A stretch of 64,000 nucleotides of DNA from Belnapia arida. Its GTDB lineage: Bacteria > Pseudomonadota > Alphaproteobacteria > Acetobacterales > Acetobacteraceae. The stretch covers positions 1-64,000 of the forward strand of contig NZ_JAETWB010000013.1 of NCBI RefSeq assembly GCF_016773205.1. Reading direction: 5' to 3'. A program made the position numbers and the translations under genes. The notes under the pieces were generated by a model. The model saw only the letters and a list, made by a program, of their open reading frames with translations, searched no databases and was not told the DNA's origin. Shown piece by piece: positions 41,507-50,955 of the stretch (position 1 is its first letter; every line of letters starts with the position of its first letter).

Positions 41507-42928
41507 ATGTCGGATAAGGCAGCCGCCGTCTCCAAGGTCATGGAGATGATCAAGGAGCACAGCGTCGAGTACGTGGACTTCCGCTTCACGGACCCGCGCG
41601 GCAAGTGGCAGCACACCGCCCAGCACGTCTCCACCATGGAGGCGGAGGTGTTCGAGGACGGCATCATGTTCGACGGCTCCTCGATCGCCGGTTGGAAGGC
41701 GATCAACGAGTCCGACATGATCCTCATGCCGGATCCCGAGAATGCCTGCATGGATCCCTTCTCGGCCAAGCCGCAGCTGATCCTGTTCTGCGACATCATC
41801 GAGCCCTCGACCGGCCAGATGTACTCGCGCGACCCGCGCTCGACCGCGAAGCGCGCCGAGGCCTACCTGAAGTCGACCGGCATCGGCGACACCGCCTTCT
41901 TCGGCCCCGAGGCCGAGTTCTTCGTGTTCGACAGCGTGAAGTTCGGCACGGGCGGCAATTTCGGCCACTTCTCCCTCGAGAGCATCGAGGGTCCGGGCGC
42001 CAACATGAAGGACTACCCGGAAGGCAATATGGGCCACCGGCCCGGCGTGAAGGGCGGTTACTTCCCGGTCAACCCGGTCGACAGCGAAGTGGACCTCCGC
42101 GCTGAGATGCTCTCGACCATGATCGAGATGGGCGTCCCCGGCGAGAAGCACCACCATGAGGTGGCGCAGTCGCAGCACGAGCTCGGCACCAAGTTCGGCC
42201 CGCTGGTGCAGCAGGCGGACTTCATGCAGATCTACAAGTACTGCATCCACAACGTCGCCCACAGCTACGGCAAGACCGCGACCTTCATGCCGAAGCCGGT
42301 CTATGGCGACAACGGCTCGGGCATGCATGTCCACCAGTCGATCTGGCGGGACGGCAAGCCGCTCTTCGCCGGCAACGGCTATGCCGACCTGTCGATGGAG
42401 GCGCTCTACTACATCGGCGGCATCATCAAGCACGCCAAGGCGCTGAACGCCTTCACCAATCCGCTGACCAACAGCTACAAGCGGCTGATCCCGGGCTTCG
42501 AGGCCCCCGTGCTGCTGGCCTACTCGGCCCGCAACCGCTCCGCCTCCTGCCGCATCCCCTATGCGACGAGCCCGAAGGCGAAGCGCGTCGAGGTCCGCTT
42601 CCCGGACCCCGGTGCCAACCCCTACCTCGCCTTCGCCGCGATGCTGATGGCCGGCCTCGACGGCATCAAGAACAAGATCCACCCGGGCGACCCGATGGAC
42701 AAGGACCTCTACGACCTGCCGCCGGAGGAGCTGAAGGGCATCCCGACGGTGTGCGGCTCGCTCCGCGAGGCGCTGGGCTCGCTCGAGGCCGACCATGAGT
42801 TCCTGCTCGCCGGCGACGTCTTCACCAAGGACCAGATCGAGAGCTACATCGAGCTGAAGTGGGGCGAGGTCTATCGCTTCGAGCACACCCCGCACCCGGT
42901 CGAGTTCGAGATGTACTACTCGGTCTGA
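41507..42928 (+). CDS. glnA: glutamine synthetase type I
   Basis: This dodecameric enzyme (473 aa) makes glutamine from glutamate, ammonia and ATP. Visible landmarks are [11 protein letters not shown], the metal Glu pair in [60 protein letters not shown] and the adenylylation loop [11 protein letters not shown] with Tyr402, the target of GlnE. Length matches the family. The ATG at 41507 follows AGGA; the longer frame to 41438 is spacer. A strong terminator follows. Confidence 0.97.
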   Translation: MSDKAAAVSKVMEMIKEHSVEYVDFRFTDPRGKWQHTAQHVSTMEAEVFEDGIMFDGSSIAGWKAINESDMILMPDPENACMDPFSAKPQLILFCDIIEPSTGQMYSRDPRSTAKRAEAYLKSTGIGDTAFFGPEAEFFVFDSVKFGTGGNFGHFSLESIEGPGANMKDYPEGNMGHRPGVKGGYFPVNPVDSEVDLRAEMLSTMIEMGVPGEKHHHEVAQSQHELGTKFGPLVQQADFMQIYKYCIHNVAHSYGKTATFMPKPVYGDNGSGMHVHQSIWRDGKPLFAGNGYADLSMEALYYIGGIIKHAKALNAFTNPLTNSYKRLIPGFEAPVLLAYSARNRSASCRIPYATSPKAKRVEVRFPDPGANPYLAFAAMLMAGLDGIKNKIHPGDPMDKDLYDLPPEELKGIPTVCGSLREALGSLEADHEFLLAGDVFTKDQIESYIELKWGEVYRFEHTPHPVEFEMYYSV

Positions 42929-42947
42929 GCCGACCGACATCCGAAGG

Positions 42948-42975
42948 GGGCCGCGCCGCAAGGCGCGGCCCTTTT
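42948..42975 (+). terminator. intrinsic terminator of glnBA
   Basis: A perfect 10-bp GC stem (GGGCCGCGCC/GGCGCGGCCC) with a GCAA tetraloop is followed by TTTT, 20 bases after the glnA stop. It is the clearest Rho-independent terminator in the window. Confidence 0.88.
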
Positions 42976-43021
42976 CGATTCAGGGCCAGCCGCCCTATCC
43001 TCCGCGGATGGGGGAGATGCG

Positions 43022-44233
43022 ATGCCTGAAGAGATGCCCAAGGACGCCACCGGCCCGCTGAAGGGCCTGCGCGTGCTCGACCTCACCGCCGTGGTGCTCG
43101 GCCCCTTCTGCACGCAGATGCTGGGCGACTGGGGCGCCGAGATCATCAAGATAGAGCCGCCGAGCGGGGACATCGTGCGCAATTCCGGCGTCTACCGGAA
43201 CCGCGGCATGGCCTCGGTCTTCCTCGGCATCAACCGCAACAAGCGCGGCGTCGCCATCGACCTGAAGTCGCCCGAAGGGGCGGAGGTGCTGCGGCGCCTC
43301 ATTCCTCGGGTCGATGTGCTGGTGACGAATATCCGGCCCGCGGGCATGGCGCGGCTCGGCTTCGGGCCGGAGCAGTGCCGGGTGCTCAACCCGCGCCTCG
43401 TCTTCGCCGTCGCCACGGGCTTCGGGCAGGACGGCCCCTACAGGGCGCGGCCGGCCTTCGACGAGATCATCCAGGCTTCGTCCGGCTTCGCCGACATCGT
43501 CGGCGAGGACCAGGGCCGGCCGGTCTTCGTGCCCTCGCTCATCGCCGACAAGGTGACGGGCATGCAGCTGCTCTCCGGCGTGCTGGCGGCGCTCTATCAC
43601 CGCGAGCGGACGGGCGAGGGCCAGCTCGTCGAGGTGCCGATGCTGGAGACGCTGACGGCCTTCCTCAGCGTCGAGCATCTGGGCGGCCTCGGCTTCGAGC
43701 CACGCGAGGGCGAGGCCGGGTACAAGCGCCTCCGCTACCGCAAGCCCGCGCCGACCCGGGACGGGCACATCACCCTGTTGCCCTATTCCACCGCCAACTG
43801 GGTGACGTTCTTCACCATCGCCGGGCGGGAGGATCTGATCGAGACGCTGTCGGTGCGCGACCCGGTGAAGCGCAACGCCAACATCGACGCGGTCTACGCC
43901 GCGATGGCGGAGATCGCGCAGGGCAGGACCACGGCGGAGTGGCTTGCGCTCTGCGAGCAGCACGACATCCCGGCCACCGGCTTCACCCGCGTCGAGGATG
44001 TGACGGAGCATCCGCACCTCAAGGCCGTCGGCATGTTCCAGGAGCACGACCATCCGAGCGAGGGGCGCATCCGCATGGCGAAGCCGCCGACGAAATTCGA
44101 GCGGACGCCGGCGAATATCCGCCGCCTCGCCCCGCGCCTCGGCGAGCATACGGCGGAGGTGCTGGAGGAGCTTGGCTTCAGCGTGGAGGAGATCGAGGAC
44201 ATGCAGGCGCGCAGGGTGATCCGGCAGGCATGA
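43022..44233 (+). CDS. CaiB/BaiF family (class III) CoA-transferase
   Basis: This enzyme (403 aa) moves CoA between acyl groups. Marks are LKGLRVLDLTAVVLGPFCTQ at the N-terminus, EIIKIEPPSGD, NRNKRGVAIDLKSPEG, FAVATGFGQDGPY and the catalytic Asp176 in PSLIADKVTG (equivalent of the formyl-CoA transferase Asp). It has the usual interlocked-dimer length. It overlaps the aminotransferase gene by 4 bp, so the pair is probably one operon, perhaps activating a carboxylic acid derived from the amino acid. Confidence 0.9.
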   Translation: MPEEMPKDATGPLKGLRVLDLTAVVLGPFCTQMLGDWGAEIIKIEPPSGDIVRNSGVYRNRGMASVFLGINRNKRGVAIDLKSPEGAEVLRRLIPRVDVLVTNIRPAGMARLGFGPEQCRVLNPRLVFAVATGFGQDGPYRARPAFDEIIQASSGFADIVGEDQGRPVFVPSLIADKVTGMQLLSGVLAALYHRERTGEGQLVEVPMLETLTAFLSVEHLGGLGFEPREGEAGYKRLRYRKPAPTRDGHITLLPYSTANWVTFFTIAGREDLIETLSVRDPVKRNANIDAVYAAMAEIAQGRTTAEWLALCEQHDIPATGFTRVEDVTEHPHLKAVGMFQEHDHPSEGRIRMAKPPTKFERTPANIRRLAPRLGEHTAEVLEELGFSVEEIEDMQARRVIRQA

Positions 44234-45402
44234 CGCCCACCCTCTCGCCCCGCATCCAGGCGACGGCGGCGCCGGCCATCCCGACCGTGCGCGGCTGGGC
44301 CGCGCGCTATGCCGGTGCGGCGGGGCCGTTGATCGATCTCACCCAGGCGGTGCCGGGCTATCCGCCGCATCCCGATCTGCTGGCGCGGCTGGCGATGCTG
44401 GCGGGCGACCGCGCGACCTCCGGCTATGGGCCGATCGATGGGGACCTGCCGCTGCGCGAGGCGCTGGCGGAGGACATGGCGGGTTTCTATGGCGCCGACA
44501 TCGCCGCGGCCGACATCGCCATCACCGCGGGCTGCAACCTTGCCTTCGGCATGACCATGGCGGTGCTGGGCGGGCCGGTGGTGCTGCCGGTGCCCTGGTA
44601 CTTCAACCATCGCATGGCACTGGAGATGGCAGGTATCCCGGCCATCCCCCTGCCCTGCCGTGCGGAGGACGGCTTCATCCCGACGGCCGCGGGGATCGAG
44701 GCGGCGCTCACGGCCGGCGGGCGCGTGCTGGTGCTGGTGACGCCGAACAACCCGACCGGGGCGGTCTACCCCGCCACGCTGATCGCCGAGGCGGCGGCGC
44801 TCTGCCGAAAGCATGGTGCCTGGCTGGTGCTGGACGAGACCTACCGGGACTTCCTCCCCGCGGATGCCTGCCCGCCGCACGCGCTGTTCCGCGACCCGGC
44901 CTGGCGCGAAGGCCTCGTGCATCTCTACAGCTTCTCCAAGGCCTATTGCGTGCCGGGGCATCGCGTCGGCGCCATCGCCTGCGGGCCGGTCTTCCGCGAG
45001 GCGCTGCTGAAGGTGCTGGACACGCAGCAGATCTGCGCGCCACGGGCGGCGCAGGCGGCGCTGGCCTGGGCGGTGCCGGCGCTGCGCGAATGGCGGGCGG
45101 GCAACCGTGCCGTCATGGCGGAACGCGGCGAGGCTTTCAGGCAGGTGGCGGTGCGGCTGGCCGGCTGGCGGCTCGACGCGCTCGGCGCCTATTTCGCCTA
45201 TCTCCGCCTGCCGGAGGATGGTCCATCGGCCATGCCGGCGGCGGAGGCGCTGGCGACCGGACGCGGGCTGCTCGGCCTGCCCGGGCCCTTCTTCGGCCCG
45301 GGGCAAGAGCGGCATCTGCGCCTCGCCTTCGCCAATGTCGAGTTGCCGGCGATCAGCGCGATTGCTGACAGGGTAAGCAACGACGTCTTCGCAAGGGCCT
45401 GA
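44230..45402 (+). CDS. class I aminotransferase
   Basis: The protein (390 aa) has the fold I order: LIDLTQAVPGYPPHPDLL, ITAGCNLAFGMTMAVLGG, the Asn of VTPNNPTGAVYPATL, VLDETYRDFLP with the Asp and Tyr, and the lysine of YSFSKAYCVPGHRVG. An aspartate/aromatic aminotransferase-like activity is likely; the substrate is unknown. The ATG at 44230 overlaps the stop of the CoA-transferase (ATGA), so the pair is translationally coupled. Confidence 0.88.
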   Translation: MTPTLSPRIQATAAPAIPTVRGWAARYAGAAGPLIDLTQAVPGYPPHPDLLARLAMLAGDRATSGYGPIDGDLPLREALAEDMAGFYGADIAAADIAITAGCNLAFGMTMAVLGGPVVLPVPWYFNHRMALEMAGIPAIPLPCRAEDGFIPTAAGIEAALTAGGRVLVLVTPNNPTGAVYPATLIAEAAALCRKHGAWLVLDETYRDFLPADACPPHALFRDPAWREGLVHLYSFSKAYCVPGHRVGAIACGPVFREALLKVLDTQQICAPRAAQAALAWAVPALREWRAGNRAVMAERGEAFRQVAVRLAGWRLDALGAYFAYLRLPEDGPSAMPAAEALATGRGLLGLPGPFFGPGQERHLRLAFANVELPAISAIADRVSNDVFARA

Positions 45403-45479
45403 AGTTTTCGTGCTCCCGTCGAACAGTGTCAGCGCCAGCCCGTTGATAGGCTCGGTACACAGCCACGGGAGTAGATGAC

Positions 45480-45899
45480 ATGGCAACGAAGCAGGACGGC
45501 CGTCACGGCGATCATGGCCAGGGCGATGTAAAGCACCCCGAGACTGACCGCCGCCTCAAGGAAAACCGCGGCAGCGAGGGTGGCCAGAGCGGTGGCCAGC
45601 AGGCCGACAGTACCGGCCAGCGTGGCCAGGTGAAGGATCCGGAGCACGACGGGCGCCTCAAGGGTAACCGCGGCGGCGAGGGCGGCCAGAGCGGCGGCCA
45701 GCACAGCGGTGGCCAGCAGGCCGACAACACTAGCCAGCGCGGCCAGGTGAAGGACCCAGAGCATGACGGGCGCCTTAAGGAGAATCGCGACCAGGGCATC
45801 TCCAAGCACACCACGGATGGGCGCCAGGATGTTGAGCATGGCGGCCAGGGGCGGGTGAAGGACCCGGAGAGTGACGGGCGGCTGAAGGAGAACCGCTGA
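45480..45899 (+). CDS. KGG-like repeat protein, hydrophilic
   Basis: The product has 139 aa and four near-identical 14-residue units (residues 17-30, 51-64, 90-103, 126-139) of the form V-K-x-P-E-x-D-x-R-L-K-x-N-R, separated by Gln/Gly/Ser-rich linkers. The units resemble stress-linked KGG/Con-10-type repeats (KDPE followed by a basic/amphipathic run) but lack the GG ends. It is very hydrophilic, has no signal and is predicted cytoplasmic and disordered. GGGAG lies 8 bases before the ATG. Function unknown; a desiccation or general stress role is a guess. Confidence 0.75.
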   Translation: MATKQDGRHGDHGQGDVKHPETDRRLKENRGSEGGQSGGQQADSTGQRGQVKDPEHDGRLKGNRGGEGGQSGGQHSGGQQADNTSQRGQVKDPEHDGRLKENRDQGISKHTTDGRQDVEHGGQGRVKDPESDGRLKENR

Positions 45900-46850
45900 T
45901 CAGTCGGCGGTGATGCCGGCGGCCAGGACGAGTTCCCGTTGCGCCGCCACTTCGGTGCGGGTCTGCTCGGCCAGGACCTCCGGCGTGCCGCCCATCACCT
46001 CGAGGCCCTGGCGGCGCAGTTCCGCCAGGGTCGCAGGCGCCGCCAGCGCGGTGTTCGTCAGGGCATTGAGTCTTGTGATCAGCGGTGCCGGCGTCCTCGC
46101 CGGGGCAAAGATGGCCCACCAGCCTTCCACCACCACGCCCGGCTGACCGGCTTCGGCCATTGTCGGCACCTCGGGGAAGAGAAAATGCCGTGTCGGGCCG
46201 GTGACGGCGAGCGGCCGGAGCGCGCCCGATTGGATATGCGGCAGGAAGCCGAGCGGGTGATAGACCATTGCGTCCAGCGTGCCGTTCAACAGGTCGGTCA
46301 CCGCCCGTGCCCCGTCTCGGTAAGGCACATGCGTCGTCACCACGCCGCTGCGCAGTTGCAGCAAGGCCTGGGTAAGATGGCCTGTCGTGCCGGTGCCCGC
46401 CGAGCCGACCGATAACGACCGCCGTCGTGCCAGGGCGAGGAATTCGCCGAGGCTCGCCACGCCGAGCTGGGGCCTGATGGCGAGCACCACGGAGGTGCGG
46501 GCGAAGCTGGCGACCGGCACGAAGTCGCGCAGCGGGTCATAGGGCAGGTTCGGCATGATCGCCGGGTTGGTCGCCATGGTGCCGTTGGTGCCGAAGAGCA
46601 GCGTGTGTCCGTCCGGCGCCGCCTGCGCCACCGCCGCCGTGCCGACCGTGCCGCCGGCACCGCTGCGGTTGTCCACGACAACAAGTTGGCCAATCCCTTG
46701 GGCGATGGCAGCGCCGGCGATGCGGCCGAGGATGTCGGTCGTCGTCCCCGCGGCGAAGGGTACGACCAGCCGGACCGGATGATCGGGCCAGGCCTGCGCC
46801 CGCGCGGCCGTGGCCGGCAGGGCGAGGGCGAGGAGGAGGCGGCGCTTCAT
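45900..46850 (-). CDS. Bug/TctC family substrate-binding protein (6 of 6)
   Basis: The product (316 aa) has a signal (RRLLLALALPATAARAQA), RLVVPFAAGTTTDILGRIAG, QLVVVDNRSGAGG and VGSAGTGTTGHLTQAL. Its stop directly abuts that of the convergent repeat-protein gene, and its start overlaps the deacetylase gene by 4 bp (ATGA), so the two are co-translated. No permease gene is linked. Confidence 0.92.
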   Translation of the reverse strand: MKRRLLLALALPATAARAQAWPDHPVRLVVPFAAGTTTDILGRIAGAAIAQGIGQLVVVDNRSGAGGTVGTAAVAQAAPDGHTLLFGTNGTMATNPAIMPNLPYDPLRDFVPVASFARTSVVLAIRPQLGVASLGEFLALARRRSLSVGSAGTGTTGHLTQALLQLRSGVVTTHVPYRDGARAVTDLLNGTLDAMVYHPLGFLPHIQSGALRPLAVTGPTRHFLFPEVPTMAEAGQPGVVVEGWWAIFAPARTPAPLITRLNALTNTALAAPATLAELRRQGLEVMGGTPEVLAEQTRTEVAAQRELVLAAGITAD

Positions 46851-47500
46851 GGCATCGGGTCCTCCGAGACGCAGGCGGCGAAGCCGGGCATCGGCCGGCC
46901 GGCGCGGAGCGGCACGCATTCCGCCGGCGGCTCGGCGAGGAAGCGGACGCCATGATCGGCGAGCATGCCCAGCACGCGGTCGAGATGGCGCATGGCACCG
47001 TTCGGCAGGTCGTGCAACACCATCAGTAGCGGCGCGGTCGCAGCCCCGGCTATGGCGAGGGCGGTCTCCGGCCAGCCCTCGGGATCGGCGAAGTCGCGTG
47101 GCACAGCATTCCACAGCACCACCGTGTGGCCGCCCGCCCGGAGATGCGCGGCTGCGGAAGCGTTCAGCAGATGCGGCCCGAGCATTCCGCCGCCATTCGG
47201 ACGGAACAGCCGCTCCGGTTCACGCAGCGGGCCGAGCAGCGCATCCGTCTCCTGAATTTCATGAACGGCCTCAGTGCCGCCGCGACGGCCGAGCGGCGCA
47301 CCATGCGTCAGCGTGTGGTTGCCGACCGGATGGCCCTCGGCCCGTGCGCGCTCGACAAGTTTGCGCGCGGCCGGGTCACGCAGCCGCTCGCCGACCGCGA
47401 AGAACATCGCCGGAATGCGGCGGCGCGCCAGCACCTCCAGCACTGCCTCGGTCACGCCGGGCGTCGGGCCGTTGTCGAAGCTGAGGCAGATGGGTTGCAT
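46847..47500 (-). CDS. polysaccharide deacetylase (NodB) family protein with altered metal site
   Basis: The product (217 aa) has a NodB barrel start (ICLSFDNGPTPGVTEAVL) and His62/His66 in NHTLTH. The usual TFDDGP is FDNGP: Asp9, the catalytic base, stays, but Asn10 replaces the first metal ligand. RPPYG of motif 3 is RPNGG. There is no signal peptide, so it may be cytoplasmic and act on a small sugar or amide rather than a wall polymer. It is translationally coupled to the downstream Bug gene, which suggests a shared substrate. Confidence 0.85.
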   Translation of the reverse strand: MQPICLSFDNGPTPGVTEAVLEVLARRRIPAMFFAVGERLRDPAARKLVERARAEGHPVGNHTLTHGAPLGRRGGTEAVHEIQETDALLGPLREPERLFRPNGGGMLGPHLLNASAAAHLRAGGHTVVLWNAVPRDFADPEGWPETALAIAGAATAPLLMVLHDLPNGAMRHLDRVLGMLADHGVRFLAEPPAECVPLRAGRPMPGFAACVSEDPMP

Positions 47501-47502
47501 GG

Positions 47503-48792
47503 TCAGGCCAGTCCGAATTTAGCGATGCAGAGCGCTGCGATCAGCCAGACCGCGCCGCTCACCTCGGCCGCCCGCCCGGCCAGCAGCTTCAACGCCGCAT
47601 AGGTGATGAATCCGATGCCAATGCCGGTGGCGATCGAGAAGGTGAAGGGCATCGCAAGGGCGGTGATCATGGCGGGGACGTATTCAGTCATCTCGTCCCA
47701 CTCCACCGACCGCAGCGCCTGGGCCATGAGGCAGGCGACGAAGACGAGCGCGGGCGCGGTGGCGAAGCCGGGGATCGCCGTCGCCAGCGGCGCGAGGAAG
47801 AGCGTCAGCAGGAAGAGCGCGGCCACCGTCACCGCCGTCAGCCCGGTGCGCCCGCCGGCCTGGATGCCGGCGGCACTCTCGATGTAGCTGACCGTCGTGC
47901 TGGTCCCGAGCGCGGCACCCAGGATCGCCCCGCCGCTGTCGGCGAAGAGCGCGCGGCCGAGATTGGGCACGGTGCCGTCCGGCCTCATCAGCCCGGCGCG
48001 GTGCGTGGTGGCGATCAGCGTGCCGGTGTTGTCGAGCAGGTCGGCCAGGAAGAAGGTGAAGACGATTCCGGCGATGCCGAGGCCGAGTGCGCCGGCGATG
48101 TCCATCTGCAGGAAGGTCGGCGCCAGCGAGGGCGGCGCGCTGACGATGCCGCCGAACTGCGTCAGCCCGAAGGGCAGGCCAAGCAGCGCCGTCGCCAGGA
48201 TGCCGATGACCAGCGCCCCCGGCACCCGCCGCGCCGAGAGCCCGGCGATCAGCAGGAAGCCGAGACAGGCGAGCAGCGTCGAGGTTTCGGAAAGCGGCCC
48301 GAGCGTCACCAGCGTCGCCGGATGCGCCACGACCAGCCCCATCCCCTTCAGCCCGATCAGGCCGAGGAAGAAACCGATGCCGGCGGCGATGCCGAGCTTG
48401 AGGCCGAGCGGGATGCCGTTCACCAGCCACTCCCGGACGCGCAGCAGCGAGACCGCAAGGAAGATGAGGCCGGAGAGAAAGACGGCGCCCAGCGCCACCT
48501 GCCAGGAGACGCCCATGCCGCCCACCACGGCGAAGGCGAAATAGGCGTTGAGCCCCATCCCCGGCGCGAGGGCGATCGGGAAATTCGCCAGCAGCCCCAT
48601 CAGCGCCGAGCCGATGGCGGCGGCGAGGCAGGTGGCGACGAAGGCGGCGCCGGCATCCATGCCGGTGGTGGCCATGATCTGCGGGTTGACGATGACGATA
48701 TAGGCCATGGTGAGGAAGGTGGAGGCCCCCGCTAGCACCTCCCGCCGCGGCGTGCTGCCGCGGGCGGCAATCGAAAACAGCCTATCGAGCAT
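47503..48792 (-). CDS. NCS2 family permease (AzgA-type purine transporter)
   Basis: The product (429 aa) is an inner-membrane protein with about 14 helices. AzgA-group signatures are REVLAGASTFLTMAYIVIVNPQIM at the start, LAPGMGLNAYFAF and TSTTVSYIESAAGIQAGGRTGL, the latter including the substrate-site residues. Homologues carry adenine, guanine or hypoxanthine with protons. Its stop is 2 bases from the deacetylase start, and phaZ ends 2 bases upstream of it, so the four minus-strand genes may be one transcript. Confidence 0.9.
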   Translation of the reverse strand: MLDRLFSIAARGSTPRREVLAGASTFLTMAYIVIVNPQIMATTGMDAGAAFVATCLAAAIGSALMGLLANFPIALAPGMGLNAYFAFAVVGGMGVSWQVALGAVFLSGLIFLAVSLLRVREWLVNGIPLGLKLGIAAGIGFFLGLIGLKGMGLVVAHPATLVTLGPLSETSTLLACLGFLLIAGLSARRVPGALVIGILATALLGLPFGLTQFGGIVSAPPSLAPTFLQMDIAGALGLGIAGIVFTFFLADLLDNTGTLIATTHRAGLMRPDGTVPNLGRALFADSGGAILGAALGTSTTVSYIESAAGIQAGGRTGLTAVTVAALFLLTLFLAPLATAIPGFATAPALVFVACLMAQALRSVEWDEMTEYVPAMITALAMPFTFSIATGIGIGFITYAALKLLAGRAAEVSGAVWLIAALCIAKFGLA

Positions 48793-48794
48793 CC

Positions 48795-50015
48795 CTAGCC
48801 CTCATGTGCCTGAATCATTTCCCGCACCCGCGGGTAGATCGCCTGCGCATAGCGCCTTCCGCTGAACACGCCGTAATGGCCGACGCCCGTTTGCAGGTGG
48901 TGGCGCCGCATCGTCACCGGGACGCTGCGGCAGAGATCGAGCGCTGCCATGGTCTGGCCGATGCCGCAGATGTCGTCGCGCTCGCCCTCCACCGTCATCA
49001 CCGCGGTGCGGCGGATCGCCTCCGCCCGCACCGGCCGGCCGCGCCAGGTGAGACGGCCGCGGGGCAGCGCGTGGTCCTGGAAGATGATGGCGACGGTCTC
49101 GAGGAAGAACTCGGCCGGCAGGTCCATCACCGCGAAATACTCGTCGTAGAAGCGGCGATGCATGGCGGCCTTCGCCACCTCGCCATCGGCGAGGTGCCAG
49201 ACCTGATGGTGATGCGCCGCAATATGCCGCCCGAGATTCATCGTCATGAAGGCAGCGAGCTGGAGCATGCCGGGATAGACCCGCCGCCCCGCCCCCCGGT
49301 GGCGCCAGGGCACGCGGTCGATCATCCTTCGCTCGAACCAGGCGATGGGCTGGGCCTTGGCCAGCCGGTTCACCTCCGTCGGGTGCTGGCGCGTGTCGAT
49401 GGGGCCGGCCATCAGCGTCATCGTGCGGGGCGAGCAGGGATTGCGGTCCTCGGCCATCAGCGCGACGGCGGCCAGCACCGCGGCCACCGGCTGGCAGACG
49501 GCAAGCACATGGCCGCCAGGCCCGACCGCCTCGATGAAGCGCATCACATGCTCGACGAACTCATCGAGGCCGAAGCGGCCGGCCGCCTGCGGGACGTCCC
49601 GCGCATTGTGCCAGTCGGTGATGTAGACATCGTGGTCCTGCAGCAGCACCTGCACGGTGCCCCGCAGCAGGGTCGAGAAATGGCCGGACATCGGCGCCAC
49701 CACCAGCACGCGCGGCAGGCGGATGTCGATCTCCTTCCTGAAATGCACGAGGCTGGCGAAGGGCGTGGCAGTGACGACGCGCTCCTCCACCTCGACCAGC
49801 CGGTTGCCGACGCGGACCGGGCCGATCTCAAAGGCTGGGCGACGATGGATGATTCCGGCATGGCCGAAGGTCTCGAGGGTGCCGCGCAGCACGCGCAACG
49901 CATCGAAGGCGGGGTGCCGCGCCGGCATCCGCGAGAGGATGCCTGCCCAGCCCCGGGCCTGGAGCCGCCAGGGAGAGAGCATGTCCTGCCCGGCCTGGAG
50001 CATCTGATAGATCAT
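48795..50015 (-). CDS. phaZ: intracellular polyhydroxyalkanoate depolymerase PhaZ
   Basis: The depolymerase (406 aa, type d) breaks PHB granules into monomers. It starts MIYQMLQAGQDMLSPWRLQA, as PhaZ1-type proteins do, and has the nucleophile Cys174 in VLAVCQPVAAVLA instead of a Ser lipase box, as in R. eutropha PhaZ1. The downstream Asp/His (TGVGHYGVFSGRRY) complete the triad. I chose the ATG at 50015. It opens the minus-strand run and is divergent from the glutathione transferase gene. Confidence 0.93.
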   Translation of the reverse strand: MIYQMLQAGQDMLSPWRLQARGWAGILSRMPARHPAFDALRVLRGTLETFGHAGIIHRRPAFEIGPVRVGNRLVEVEERVVTATPFASLVHFRKEIDIRLPRVLVVAPMSGHFSTLLRGTVQVLLQDHDVYITDWHNARDVPQAAGRFGLDEFVEHVMRFIEAVGPGGHVLAVCQPVAAVLAAVALMAEDRNPCSPRTMTLMAGPIDTRQHPTEVNRLAKAQPIAWFERRMIDRVPWRHRGAGRRVYPGMLQLAAFMTMNLGRHIAAHHHQVWHLADGEVAKAAMHRRFYDEYFAVMDLPAEFFLETVAIIFQDHALPRGRLTWRGRPVRAEAIRRTAVMTVEGERDDICGIGQTMAALDLCRSVPVTMRRHHLQTGVGHYGVFSGRRYAQAIYPRVREMIQAHEG

Positions 50016-50124
50016 CGGCGGTCCCTGTCGCGCCTCGCCTGCGATGGCGCATGGTGACAGCAGAGCGCGGTTTCGCAACAGCGAACCGGCTGCTAGCCTG
50101 ACACGGGCAGCGGGGGAGAGCGGA

Positions 50125-50835
50125 ATGTCGGAGACCAGGCGTCGCAGGCCCGCCCCTCCGCAGCCCGAGGCGCCGTGCGCGGTGCTGCGCATCAGCAGCC
50201 GCAACTACTCCTCCTGGTCGCTGCGCGGCTGGCTGATCCTCCGCCTCTCCGGCCTGCCCTTCGAGACCGAGCTGGTCTCGCCGGACGACCCGGCGACGCG
50301 GGCCGAGCTGCTGCTGCAATCCTCCTCGATCCTGCTCCCCTGCCTGCGGCATGACGGGGCGGAGCTGTGGGACACGCTCGCCATAGCCGAATACCTGAAC
50401 GAGCTGCGGCCGGAGGCCGGGCTGCTGCCCGCGGAGCGGCTGGCCCGGGCGCGCTGCCGCTCGATCTGCGGCGAGATGCATGCGGGCTTCCATGCGCTGC
50501 GCTCCTCTCTGCCGATGAACCTCCGCGCCCATGTGCCCGGCTTCACCGTCTGGTCGGCGGCGCGGGCGGATCTTGAGCGCATCTTCAGCCTCTGGCGCGG
50601 TTGCCTGGCGCATTGGGGCGGGCCCTGGCTGTTCGGCGACCGGCCCTGCCTCGCGGATGCGATGTATGCGCCGGTCGTGCTGCGCTGCCGCAGCTACGAC
50701 GTGGCGCTGGACGAGGCCTGCGAGGGCTACGCACGCACCATACTCGGCTGGCCCGAAGTGCAGGAATGGATCGCGGCGGCGCGGCAGGAGCCCGAGGCCC
50801 GCATCACCGAGCTGGAATTCGACGCCGAATTCTGA
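50125..50835 (+). CDS. glutathione S-transferase family protein
   Basis: The product (236 aa) has an N-terminal thioredoxin-like domain (about residues 18-98) with ISSRNYSSWSLRGWLIL and the glutathione-site Glu/Ser region (ILPC..LWDTLAIAEYL), and an all-helical C-terminal domain ending with a WPEVQEWIAAARQE helix. The N-terminal Ser at the active-site helix (NYSSWS) supports a Ser-type class. The ATG at 50125 has GGGGGAGAG before it. It is about 120 bases upstream of the kinase. Confidence 0.88.
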   Translation: MSETRRRRPAPPQPEAPCAVLRISSRNYSSWSLRGWLILRLSGLPFETELVSPDDPATRAELLLQSSSILLPCLRHDGAELWDTLAIAEYLNELRPEAGLLPAERLARARCRSICGEMHAGFHALRSSLPMNLRAHVPGFTVWSAARADLERIFSLWRGCLAHWGGPWLFGDRPCLADAMYAPVVLRCRSYDVALDEACEGYARTILGWPEVQEWIAAARQEPEARITELEFDAEF

Positions 50836-50955
50836 GCTGCACACCATTCCGTCATTCCCTGCTTGACCTCGGCGCAGCCAGCTCGTTACCCCTCACGCCA
50901 CGCGGGTCATGGATCGGCCATCGGCGCGCAGTAGTGAGCCGGGCATGTCGCCAGG

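Noticed and set aside
41456-42961. 501-aa minus-strand frame over glnA
   Set aside because: It is antisense to glnA and has no domain of its own.
45429-45839. Hydrophobic 136-aa reading frame opposite the repeat protein
   Set aside because: It is the mirror of the repetitive gene at 45480-45899; the Ala/Leu-rich pattern follows from the antisense of Gln/Gly/Lys codons.
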